Part shown: positions 54,161-64,000 of the stretch, piece by piece | Position numbering within the stretch: position 1 is the stretch's first letter | Layout: every line of letters starts with the position of its first letter | Assembly (NCBI GenBank): GCA_014607495.2 | Contig: CP053159.1 | Coordinates: 3,355,501 to 3,419,500, forward strand | Direction of reading: 5' to 3' | DNA from: Carposina sasakii | Taxonomy: Eukaryota > Arthropoda > Insecta > Lepidoptera > Carposinidae | DNA length: 64,000 bases | Notes under the pieces: generated by a model | Databases searched by the model: none | What the model was told of the DNA's origin: nothing | What the model saw: the letters and a program-made list of their open reading frames with translations, nothing else | Program-made: the position numbers and the translations under genes

Positions 54161-54572
54161 AATATTATGTGTGAATGATGTAGCACACCTATAATTGGCA
54201 CATACATCAGATTTTTAGTTGTAAGTGTAATTATTGTTGCTTTTAATGTATGTTCTGTAAGTGTGTCTAAATAAATAAATAAAAAATAAAAAAAAATCCT
54301 GCGTTTCGGACACGCAGCCGTGTGCATTTGTATGATGATATGCTAAGCGATAATTTTATATTACCTTGCATATAATAAAAACTGAATCTGCCTTTTCGCG
54401 AAGGTTACTAAATTACAGCTATATTTTAGTCTCTAGTATTAAATTTTCCTCTGATTCAGTTTGCACGACTTACAATATTAATTTCAGTGTCAACGAACGT
54501 CTCGCAATCTTTGACACTGAATTCTACCTACGTCATCTTATTAAATAAGGTTACGTAAATTTAAATGTACTT

Positions 54573-55073
54573 ATACAGGGTGTAAAAAGACAACGTTGTT
54601 ATTTTAATACCTCGTATTCTTTGTAACGTAACGATCATTTTTTCTATGGAACCAACCCTGGGAAACGAAAAAAAATTTTTTTTAAATATCTTCTCATTGA
54701 AAGCAATTAGCTGGAAGAAATCTCTATCAGAGATAAGCTCGCCTTTGTACTTTATCTTTTTAATATTATTATTATTTATGTTTTATGTGTGCAATAAAGA
54801 AGTAAAGAAAGAAAGCAATGTATTTGATTGACAAATGTACCTACAAAACTAACATTCTTAAATATTTATATGGTGTGTTTAAAAAAAATTTTTGTTAACT
54901 GGTTCCATTTATTTTTAAAAAATGCTGATATTCATGTAACTTTGGACCTCAATATCTTGGAAACCCGTCTTTTCCCAGAGGTGCTTCCATAGAAAAAAAT
55001 GATCGTGATGTTACAAAGAGTACGAGGTATTAAAAGAACAAAGTTGTCTTTTTACACCCAGTATATTATAGTA
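54573..55073. mobile_element. long-arm palindromic MITE with nested LINE tail
   Basis: The left arm begins TACAGGGTGTAAAAAGACAA and the right arm ends with the near complement TTGTCTTTTTACACCCAGTA. Arms of about 95 bp pair through TTTTAATACCTCGTA and its complement. Internal words (ATGGAA..., CTGGGAA, AACTTTGGAC) recall family B. The LINE tail at 54708-54810 sits in the central part. Confidence 0.75.
54708..54810 (+). mobile_element. truncated non-LTR 3' tail with 9-bp duplication
   Basis: CTGGAAGAAATCTCTATCAG, GATAAGCTCGCCTTTGTAC and GTGTGCAATAAAGAAGTAAA. GAAAGCAAT stands on both sides (54699-54707 and 54811-54819), consistent with a target duplication from a recent, strongly 5'-truncated insertion. 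Part of the right duplication could instead be the (GAAA)n tail. Confidence 0.7.
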
Positions 55074-55084
55074 ATGTCATAAAA

Positions 55085-55325
55085 CTAGTGGACGCCCGCG
55101 ACTCCGTCCACGTGGACTGCAGTAAAAACAAAATGTCAAAATTATCCGGGATAAAAATATTTTCCCGAGATAAAAAGTACCCTATGTATTATTCTGATAT
55201 GTAAGCTACATTATTGTGAAGTTTTATCGGAATCCATTCAGTAGTTTTTGCGTGAAGAAATAACAAACATACACACCCACACAGTCACAAACTCACAAAC
55301 TTTCGCCTTTATAATATTAGTAGGA
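55085..55325 (-). mobile_element. Helitron-like family F copy, minus strand
   Basis: On the minus strand it starts A|TCCTACTAATATTATAAAG and ends GACGGAGTCGCGGGCGTCCA then CTAG|T. Full family structure with the GTCCACG hairpin. About 240 bp. Confidence 0.75.
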
Positions 55326-55744
55326 TAGAAACATAGTGTGTGCAATTGAAGATAAAATGTTATAACATTATACAAATCAGTAAAGAATACACACGTTACG
55401 ATATTTTTAAATAAAAAATAGTACTTAATCGTAGCGATGATGAAACTCTGTCCTAGATGTCTCTCTAGCTTAAACCTATACCTAAAGATATTATCTACAA
55501 TAATGCTCAAACTATTCGCCCAAGGAAGAATCTTCACTAATTTTGAATTTTAGCTTAACGTATTCTCTGTCAAAAATAAAAAATACATGTGAAAGAATTA
55601 TTTTGATACGTCAATTAATTCCAAAGTTATAGAATTTAAAGTGAGCTCGCGAGTGACGCCGCGTGACGTCATTTCTCAACAGTCGCACAGTTCGTTCGCG
55701 CTTTTACGTACCGTTGTCTTACGTTTCCCTGAAAATCATTGAAT

Positions 55745-55938
55745 ATGTCGCATCCTCGTTCTCCAAAAATTATGTGTTGTGCCAAAATGTACAAGTATAC
55801 TACCACTAAGATGCCAGATAAGTTGTTTTTCCTACTTCCAATGGACTTATAAATTCTAAAAAGTGGTTAAATGCCATGAAAAGGCTTAATCCCTTTGGTG
55901 AAAAAAGCATGGTTCATTGTTGTGAAGATCATTTTGAC
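55745..55938 (+). pseudogene. THAP exon, frameshifted copy
   Basis: Same exon as 42132-42305. ATG at 55745 (MSHPRSPKI) is followed by an extra base before the first Cys, another change restores the frame by KMPDKLFFLLP, and TAA at about 55850 stops it. HFD|GTAAGT is preserved at the 3' end. It retains the eight codons missing from copy 1, so the original C17-to-C53 spacing would have been about 43 residues, well inside the THAP range. Confidence 0.75.
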
Positions 55939-56447
55939 GTAAGTATAGTGTTCTTTTATTGAGATATTATTATAATCTTTTGTAATTTGATATAAAAACA
56001 TTAAATCAGGTCAGAAGTGCAAAACCTTTGGTAACAGAAACTTTATTTCGCTATGTTTATACATACTTACTTACTTACTTACATATCTTAGTTTAACTGG
56101 GATAGGACATTATTATTAATATATAATATCGTGGAATCAATGGAGCTTTATATAATACTTAAAATATGTATTAACAAATAAATGGAATAGGTACTTAGGT
56201 ACACTCGTAAATGTCAAGGTCAAAAGATCAATTCAAAAATAATTTTCGACGGTTTCTTAATTTCTAAAATCTTAACCTATTGTTTATGACGCAAGAATCA
56301 TTTTCTTATGATTCTTTAATCTAAGTTTCTTGTTTATTACATTATCCGTTCGGTGCTGAGCCAAACTTTTCGGACTTCTCTACATAGGATAAAAAAGGTT
56401 TAGTACATCTGTTCCGGATTTATAATATGTAAATAGATTTATGTATA

Positions 56448-56646
56448 CTATTGGACGCCTGTGACTCCAACCGCGTGGACTGCAGAAAAAACAAAATTTC
56501 GAAATTATCCGGGACAAAAATATTTTCCCGGGGTAGTGAATTTGTAAGCTATATTATTGTGAAGTTTCATCAAAATCCATTTAGTAGTTTTTGCGTAAGA
56601 GCAACAAACATCTTCACAAACTTTCGTGATTATAATATTAATAGGA
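56448..56646 (-). repeat. family F (Helitron-like) sequence nested in copy 2
   Basis: Minus strand starts TCCTATTAATATTATAATCA and ends GTCCACGCGG-like, then GCGTCC and ATAG instead of CTAG. It corresponds to 41619-41729 in copy 1. Confidence 0.7.
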
Positions 56647-57006
56647 TCTCTGGATACGTGTTTAACCTTAGCCTCCTATATCCTAGTCCTCTTAGTTTAT
56701 CTAGTTTTTAGAGTTTTAGGTTATAACACCCTACAAACTAAAACTTAAAAGGTTTGATACCTAGCTAGCCTGCCTTTCACCATATAGTTATACCATATAC
56801 TATACTCCATACATCATATAAGTACTATGTGTATGACCACATTTTCTGTTTCACTGCATACAAAAAAATATCAGTTCCGAAATCAGGCATAGGATCTATT
56901 CTATAAAATTGACAATAGTATTACGATAAAAAATAAGTTAGGTCGGGTTTGAGTATGTACCTACCCCTATTAGATAAATAAAACAATATAATGAAAGAAG
57001 TTTAAA

Positions 57007-57129
57007 TTATCTTTGCATATTTACGCTTCGCATTTCGACGGTAAAGAAATCATTATTTGTCGCTAAATAATGAGCAACCATAAATCCATCTATTTTAGGT
57101 AGGTTATCTGATTGTTCTTTATAAAGCCT
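57007..57129 (-). pseudogene. second-gene first-exon remnant, copy 2
   Basis: Reads EQSDNLPKIDGFMVAHYLA then NDFFTVEMRSVNMQR and a stop, five or so substitutions away from 41100-41222. Most of the sequence is protein-like and conserved between copies, including the out-of-frame ATG (about 57137). Confidence 0.5.
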
Positions 57130-57415
57130 TCATCCATTTTTAGAACAATTCACACAGCAAGAAGCGAATAAAGAATAAAAAACACTGCGCGGGACCTAAT
57201 CACTGCTACTGCTGGGCGCAGAGTGTTGAGAAATGACGTCATCCGGGGTTCATTGACTTTTAGCGGGCGACAAATTTACGCGAACTTTAAATACTTATAA
57301 AATCAAAACTACTAGGTATTTTTAAATAAGGCAAAAACGAGTGTATTTATATATATAAGAGCTTTACTGTAACTAAGTTTCAAGTCATTTTGCATACCTA
57401 TGAACATACCTCATT

Positions 57416-60400
57416 CACGCACCAAATGCTAAACTAATATCAAACCGTAATACTTTATTCGTAGGCCTTATTAACAAATTTCAATAACCATTTGCGAGAT
57501 CCCGATTGCAATTTTCTCGCCAAAATCCGAGTTTGGTTCAAATCTCAATATCGCTGGTGTCGGCATTGCTACCTTGCCAGATGGCGCTTGAGAATAAACA
57601 AAACATTTTACTGCTGCCAAATAGGGGCACAGATTAAGGAATTTTAATGCCAGATATGCCATTTGAAACTTTCTATGACCTATTTTTCTATAGGTAACAC
57701 ATATCTTCTGACATTTTGGGAACCCTGCTCTATATATAAAAGGGAAGTTAACTTTTTTGATGTTTAGATATTACAAACATTCAGATCTTAATTTACATTT
57801 CCAAAATCTGATTAAAGAAAAAGTTTAAAGTAGGCACGGCACATCTCTACAAAATAATATGTCCAATTATCTGTAAGGTAACCCCTTACTACGTGGAACT
57901 TGGTGAAAAGTGGGTGTGTAATTTGCACACTTCTGCCCAACCTCTTTGGGGGATAATGGGCATATGTATGTATGTACCTATATAAAGGTAAATCGTGTTA
58001 TTGTCTGTCTTGCTTAATATCTAATCTGTGTCCCATTTGGAAACTATTACAGCGTCTATTGCAGATGAACCCAGCGGGCTTATAGGCTTTGCTTTAAATA
58101 AACATTACTTAATTTGGCAAATTAACTCGATATTGAGGCGCTAATTATATTTCTAAGGACCATTGGGAGTGCTTATTGAATAAAATATCATTAGTTCCGT
58201 AATTTTGTTTTTAATTAATTTAACTTAATAAATTTTTATTTAATTTATTTTGGGTAGTTTTTAAACGCATATCAAAATTTTTTTTTCTTTAGTCACAAAT
58301 AATCGGAATTCATATCAAAATTACTGATTGCACAGCAAAATACTCAAATGAGAATATTACTAAACAAACTGCAATTTATATTTGTGGCAATTTATATTTA
58401 TCTTAAAGTAAAGCTTGTTGATTAACGCACAGAAAATTTTTGCTAATGCACTTTCTACCTTTTTAAAAAGCTTCTATTTTTATTGAAGATACAGCAAATT
58501 GCTGTCAGCAAGAAACCTAAATGAAACATAATTTTATTTGTCATAATCATCTTAATATTTGTTAAATTACTATTTGTAACATTCTAACATTTTGAAGTTA
58601 CTATTTGTATCTGAATTCATATTCTAGTGTTGATCTCATTATGTTATATGAGATCACCACTAAAATATTAAATCAGAGTTTGCGTCGAAGCCCTACCTAA
58701 TAGGCCACACTGCAATTTCAACAATGATAAAAATATACCCTGTATTGGAAAAAATATTTTTGGATGACTACATCCATTTTTGTTGGTACTATGTATTTTT
58801 ATATTCTACGAGTATTAACAGAGACATTAAAACACAATTACACTTTTTCACTTTTATCACAGAGACATTTATACTTTTTCGTTATGAGTACCTAGCTACT
58901 AATAGGTACGCTTCAAGAAACATGCTCAACATGCTCGGCAGCAAGAAGTTTTCGTCTTGCTGCTGTCTAAAAACTTAATGTGAGAACGCGTTGTTACGCA
59001 ACTTTCAATTGATATAGATTCTAAACGGTTGGTCGAATCGAAAAATGTTGAGATAAACCTAAAAAATATTTTTAAATACCTATTCAACGATACCCCACTC
59101 GATATAGTTTGTTGACTTTTTATTTTCATTTTCACAAAATGGCGTCCAGTAGTCGCCATATTGGATTTTCACTAACTTCATGTCTTTAGTGACACTCGCC
59201 GGATAAAGAGGAATCGATTGACGTATGAATCATAAAATCGGCCGAGGCGTTTGGTCTGTGTAGTGCTTCAAAGGAACATACAAACATACATACATACATA
59301 GGCTATTAAACACAATACCACTACTTTGCGTCGCGCAGTCGGGTAAAAAGGGCTTAGCTTTTCGATGCTTTCGCTATGCAAAAGACTTCTTTCAATGAAA
59401 TGCCTTAAATATTTTTACAGAATTTCTCCCCACGACGCATCCATTATCAACAACAATAGTCACTTTGTTAAGAAAATCTCCGAGAAAAAACAAACAGAAA
59501 AATTTATGAAAATCAAACTTACAGACCTATAATTTTTGAGACTATTCTGGGATCTGTATAAAAAACTTTTTCAAACTTTTAAATACGGTCGTCGATTTTT
59601 ACCAGGTATTACATTAGGGAAAACTGTTGAAAGCTAAATAAATAATATATATTCAGGAAAATATGTAAAGTTGGTTTCTGTCAGTTTCTTAGTATTTATG
59701 TTTGTTTTTGCAGGAGTATTTGTCGATAGATAAGGGATGTGAATGTTGTGCTACTATTAATTCTCACTTTTTGATTCAACTTGTATTCATTCGACTTCAT
59801 TCAGTACACAGTCAGTTTGAATATTAAATCACTAACGAATATTTGTACATTTCGATATATTGTTTCATATATTGTTAAACAATTGTAGGCCCCAATACTT
59901 TTAAGAATAACTCATTTATTTGCGTTCAAATACCATTTTAATTTCAACAGTGGCTACTTAGATTATACAAATTATTCTAGAATAAGATCTAAAAATATCT
60001 ATAACTACTGGTTTCTACAAAGATATTATTTGACTTATTTGATACAATTTTCTGTTTAAATTAAAAAGTGCTATTTATAGTAATATAATAGATAATTTGG
60101 CTAATAATTTATTTGTGTCAAGGAATGAGTATCTTTTCTAACGTTAATACTAATATTATGTCATAGATATAACATATTTATCGAAATGTTTTTAAATTCT
60201 TAGTCGTGTACCAGTTGTAGCCCCGACAAGCGACAGTTAGGTACCTTCAACAGCTGCCGCGTTCGTAAATAACACGTTTTATCGCCAACACTCGACCACA
60301 CAAAAACTTTCGAGCGAAAAGTTCTAGAAACTTTGGTATCCCCGCAATCATCGAGAAGATAGAAATCGAGTAAGTGATGACTTATGTTATTGCTATTTTG

Positions 60401-60592
60401 CATTTGTATGAAAATGGCGCTAGTTAATACATAAGATTTCCACGAAAACTCTACAAGTAATAACGATGGTTTTCTTGTATTTTTATGATTCATTGCTAGT
60501 AAAATAACTAATGTACACTTTTTAGCAGTCGACGAGCAATATCATAGAGTCGACCGGCTGACTGCTGTTTGTACAAGAAAAAGCAGGAGCAT
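57416..60592. other. long unassigned stretch
   Basis: About 3.2 kb with no gene I can support. A 97-codon antisense frame at 60200-60493 lies in a slightly GC-richer patch but has no known motif. A (ACAT)n run lies at about 59282-59300. Confidence 0.4.
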
Positions 60593-60850
60593 TACCTTGA
60601 AGTGACAGCAGGATTATTTCCATTTTGAAAACAATGCTGACGCAGGGCTTTACTAGATACATCTGCTGCATCTCCTTCCGTGCATACCTTCCGACTAAGG
60701 AACTCGGGCATTCTCCCAGGCTATAAGCTAGCAACTTGTCACTGATCACTAACATTTGTCACCGCTATGTATAACATAACTGTGGGATTTCCCTTATAAT
60801 CCTGCAGATCTGGATATCCTATTTAGGGAACACAGCCGTGTCTATTTGTC
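60593..60850 (+). repeat. repeat family H, longest copy
   Basis: About 260 bp: ATGCTGACGCAGGGCTTTAC, CATCTGCTGCATCTCCTTCC, CTCCCAGGCTATAAGCTAGC, CTGTGGGATTTCCCTTATAA and GGAACACAGCCGTGT. Fragments of either orientation are at 13777, 27136, 32790, 38995, 43920, 52817, 54052 and 63128. No ORF. Nature unknown, perhaps a SINE or a decayed DNA transposon. Confidence 0.65.
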
Positions 60851-60853
60851 TAT

Positions 60854-61230
60854 ACAGGATGATTTTTGGTCGTCAACGTTCCCGAAAACTACGAAATCTC
60901 CTCATCATCACGATCATTTTTCTCCATGGAAGCATATCTAGAAAGTGTCTGGTTTCCAAGATATTAGGGTACAAAGTTGAGTAAATAGACTGCGTTTTTC
61001 TGCATAAATGCACATAGACGCGCGTATCAAGATTTTTTCACGAGAAATAATCACTATCTGTTTATGATAAAAGTAGCATAAACACTGGACATTATAAATT
61101 TCGCCTGATCAAGTTTTTTTTTTTTTTTAATTTACATCATTTCCCAGCATTTTTTGGCATAAACTTTATTTGATGTATAGAGCACCTACGTACCCTTCGT
61201 TAAGCGTGGCCACGAAAAAACACCCTGTAT
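60854..61230 (+). mobile_element. MITE family B, full-length copy
   Basis: TACAGGATGATTTTTGGTCG at the left and CCACGAAAAAACACCCTGTA at the right, inverted repeats of about 15-20 bp. All internal blocks are present. Confidence 0.85.
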
Positions 61231-62339
61231 GTACGAGTAAGTATCAATATTACACTTATGTCTGGTTGACCTTCGACTCAGCCATGGGCGACATATTTCA
61301 TGGTTACCCCGCAACTAATGGGTACTTATGGAAAAAATCAGAAGAAGAATACACCATTACCGATAACGCGGAAACAATTTAGGCGTCAATAAAACAAACA
61401 AGTTTCAATATAATCCCGATTTATTTACATCCGGCATTACTTTATGTAAATTCCCGTAGCCTCGACATTCCCGAGGGAAATCTCTTATAAAGTACTCTCT
61501 AGTAAGGAATAAAAAAACATTGATTTCAGTGATAACAGGGTCCCTAAAGGCACGAGAATATCTATTTCGTTTTCTCATCATTTGTTCGTGTATGAAATTC
61601 GCTACTTCGTAGTTATTAGTGCAACTGGGGGTTAGATGCAAGCTAGAGTCTGCTTTATGGCTATACCGTCTTTTGTTTCTATTTTTCTTTTTTCAACATA
61701 TTCTCGTCAACGTTACGTACTTAAATAGGTAAATCTCGTTAACAAGCATAAAACAGAGATATTGCCCTAATTTGACATATACAGGATTAATTAACCGACT
61801 TCAAAAAAGGTTCTCAATTCGTCTGTATGTATAATATTTATTTAAAACATCATTAACCTCCCAAGACTATGTAGCTACTCGTACCACCATAAACAACAAC
61901 GTTTGTTCTACGAGTTTGATAATTTGTCACATTTTACTTTCATACAAAAATAAATATCAATTAAAATTACCTCTGAATGTTCTTAAATCTGTACATAATA
62001 CAGAGGCGCGCGCGATCGCGGGCGTCAACCTTTTCGTATACCTACGAATAGAATATAGACTTACAAATGTCACGATAGTAGGTACAATAAAAACTTGGAA
62101 AAATAATTTTTAAATAATATATTGAGTAATGATAAAACTCGTAGAACAAAAGTTATTGTTTATGATTTTAGCTATCTAGTCCTGCGAGGTTATTGATATT
62201 TTAAAATTAATCCTGTATTTTATACATTTTGTTATCAAATGCCATCTTTGAATAATGTCTCAACACAGTGTTTTGTAATAACACCGATGTTTCAATAACT
62301 AACTTATTAAATTATTAATAAAGAAATGGAAAAAATTCT
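61231..62339. other. unassigned DNA
   Basis: No gene or repeat recognised. A short GC-rich word (GAGGCGCGCGCGATCGCGGG) lies near 62002-62021. Confidence 0.4.
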
Positions 62340-62385
62340 TCACCCGGGTGGGAATCGAACCCACGACCTCTGCATTAACTTATTA
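62340..62385 (-). repeat. tRNA-like half (T-arm and acceptor)
   Basis: Minus strand: GAGGTCGTGGGTTCGATTCC then CACCCGGGTGAA. The rest of the tRNA shape is absent. The same part and similar left neighbours occur at 38401-38473. Confidence 0.6.
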
Positions 62386-62705
62386 CTACATAGAATTTCT
62401 ACCTGGTAACATTGGTGACACTGAAACAATTTCAAGGTGATTACGAAATCAAAACAATTTTAAATAATTTACAAGTCAAACGAACTGAGCTTAAGGGGAT
62501 GTACTCGTATCATTGAAAACCACGAATATTAAAAACTCCCGAGACGTTCAAATTGCATATTCACTAATGCGCGAATTGAAATTTTCACTTATTTAATATT
62601 CGGGAATTCCACTGTAACCTACTGGAATTCCACCTCGCAATTTTAATTATAATTGTCAGTAACACACAAATAAATTAACACCTGTGTGTTAATTATGTAC
62701 ATACC
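62386..62705. other. unassigned DNA
   Basis: No gene or repeat recognised. Confidence 0.4.
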
Positions 62706-63073
62706 TACAGGATGATTTTTGGTCGTCAACGTTCCCGAAAACTACGGAATCTCTTCATCATCACGATCATTTTTCTCAATGGAAGCATACCTGGGAAGTG
62801 TCTGGTTTCCAAAATATTAGGGTCCAAAGTTGAGTAAATAGACTGCGTTTTTCTGCATAAATGCACATAGACGCGCGTAGCGGGATTTTTTCACGAAAAA
62901 TAATTAATATCGGTCTATAAAAAAAACTAACATAAACACTAGACACTATAAATTTAGCACAATCAAGGATTTTTTTTTTTTTCCAGCATTTTTTTTTTTT
63001 GCATAAACTTACTTTATTTGATGTATAGAGTACGTACCCTTCGTTAAGGGTGGCCACAAAAAAACACTCTGTA
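62706..63073 (+). mobile_element. MITE family B, full-length copy
   Basis: TACAGGATGATTTTTGGTCG at the left and GGCCACAAAAAAACACTCTG at the right. Very close to the copies at 34521 and 60854, so the family was active fairly recently. Confidence 0.85.
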
Positions 63074-63127
63074 TTCCTGTAGTTTCATTGTATATTGTTT
63101 TACTGTAATGAAACGCTGATACAAAAT

Positions 63128-63262
63128 AAGGAACTCAGACATTCTCCCAAACGATAAGCTAGCAATTCCCCGCTATACTAAACGTGACTGTGAGATCTCC
63201 TTTATGATTCTGTAGTTCTAGCTACACAATTTCGGAAACACAGCCGTGTACATATGTATGTA
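63128..63262 (+). repeat. repeat family H fragment
   Basis: GAACTCAGACATTCTCCCAA, GATAAGCTAGCAATT, GTGAGATCTCCTTTATGATT and GAAACACAGCCGTGTACATA match the right half of 60593-60850. Confidence 0.6.
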
Positions 63263-64000
63263 AAACAAAATAATTGTTAAATAACCGCCACGTGTTTTCG
63301 AGTTCAAGACTGGTTTGAAGTCAAGGTATTCTATTTCCTTCTTAAGTATGTCTTTTTATTTCTTAATTTTGTTATGATGTCGCCTTAACTATAACGAATA
63401 TTTAATATAAAGCCAAGAAACCATCAAGAAACCAATCTCAGAGCTCTCTCCTATCAAAACCTCCTCAAACCGACACATATTTTAAAATGAAATACGACTT
63501 TCGTTTCGTAATTTTCAATGAAATTTCAGAGTTGCGGCGGCGAAGGCCTTGCCCTTGGTTAAATTTAAACCTTTGCCTTTTAATTAAAATATCACATTTA
63601 AAATAAGGATATTTTAACGATATAGGCTAGTTGGTCTGCGGTACACCAGCGGCATTAATAGCTTTTAAATGATGTATTGAGCTTTGAGAGAATTATATTA
63701 CGTGATTGAGTTTTTTACATATACTTATTTTATTTTAATAACACCCCCAATTCCCAAGGGACCTCCCTCAATCCCGTGTGGTAAGGGGTGAGCCTACTGC
63801 CGCTTGAGTTCATTATTAATTGGGATCAAAATCAACATTATTATTACATATAAACAAGTAGAAGTACACGTTTCTACCTACTTTATTTTCCTTAACAAAA
63901 ATGTTTTGGTTTGTTTATTTGCTTAAATTAAAAACAGGCGTTTTGTTAAACAATCAAGTAAATATTTATTTAATTTTTTTTTAATAATTGCTGCTGTATT
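63263..64000. other. unassigned AT-rich DNA
   Basis: No gene or repeat recognised up to the end of the window. Confidence 0.4.

Larger units (their letters stand above)
55527..57415. mobile_element. ISL2EU-like non-autonomous DNA transposon, copy 2 (inverted)
   Basis: Reverse-orientation copy of 40816-42532 over its entire length, about 1.89 kb. It keeps the subterminal TGACGTCA motifs (55664-55681 and 57224-57241), the THAP exon (plus strand, 55745-55938) and the second gene start (minus strand, 57007-57129). It also keeps 24 bp of the THAP exon lost from copy 1 and more of the nested family F sequence. Many single-base differences show that the two copies are old and independent insertions or an old inverted duplication. 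Confidence 0.7.

Noticed and set aside
60200..60493. 97-codon antisense frame as a possible exon
   Set aside because: Less AT-rich and open, but nothing recognisable and no splice-site context that I can support.

Overview
This window looks like gene-poor, AT-rich insect DNA, most likely from a moth or butterfly. Three things point there: RTE-type LINE tails of lepidopteran type, Helitron-like repeats ending in a GTCCACGCGGAC hairpin and CTAG, and many MITE and SINE copies. I recognise no host protein-coding gene. Almost all recognisable content is transposable elements, several nested in one another; the remainder may be intergenic or intronic.

Layout. 1-16.4 kb: scattered LINE, SINE, MITE and Helitron-like copies, including a 272-bp palindrome with a 7-bp flanking duplication (14581-14852) and a LINE 3' end inserted in a Helitron-like repeat with a 13-bp target duplication (15107-15527). 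16.4-20.7 kb: a Ty3/Gypsy-class LTR element with near-identical 434-bp terminal repeats lying in TA microsatellite. Its interior is a patchwork of gag, protease, RT and integrase pieces. 21.7-24.6 kb: a 301-bp tandem duplication, a 590-bp foldback and a GGCATA-rich segment with a short TTAGG array. 24.6-40.8 kb: repeats separated by long unassigned AT-rich stretches. 40.8-42.5 kb and 55.5-57.4 kb: two inverted, diverged copies of one non-autonomous DNA transposon. Each copy keeps a THAP-domain first exon at one end and the start of a second inward-facing gene at the other, which suggests an ISL2EU-like parent.

46.8-51.9 kb holds the best-preserved element: a DIRS-type tyrosine-recombinase retrotransposon. 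It has 191-bp identical inverted terminal repeats, an internal complementary region that copies both outer ends, a gag that appears to be split by an intron, an RT/RNase H/methyltransferase-like ORF and an overlapping recombinase ORF. The gene products would cooperate as in other DIRS elements: Gag packages RNA, RT and RNase H make cDNA, the complementary region allows circularisation, and the recombinase integrates the circle without a target duplication. One in-frame stop in gag is the only clear lesion I see.

Coordinates of repeat copies are boundaries I read by eye against other copies in the window and may be off by several bases. Family names rest on recall of conserved motifs, not on a database search.
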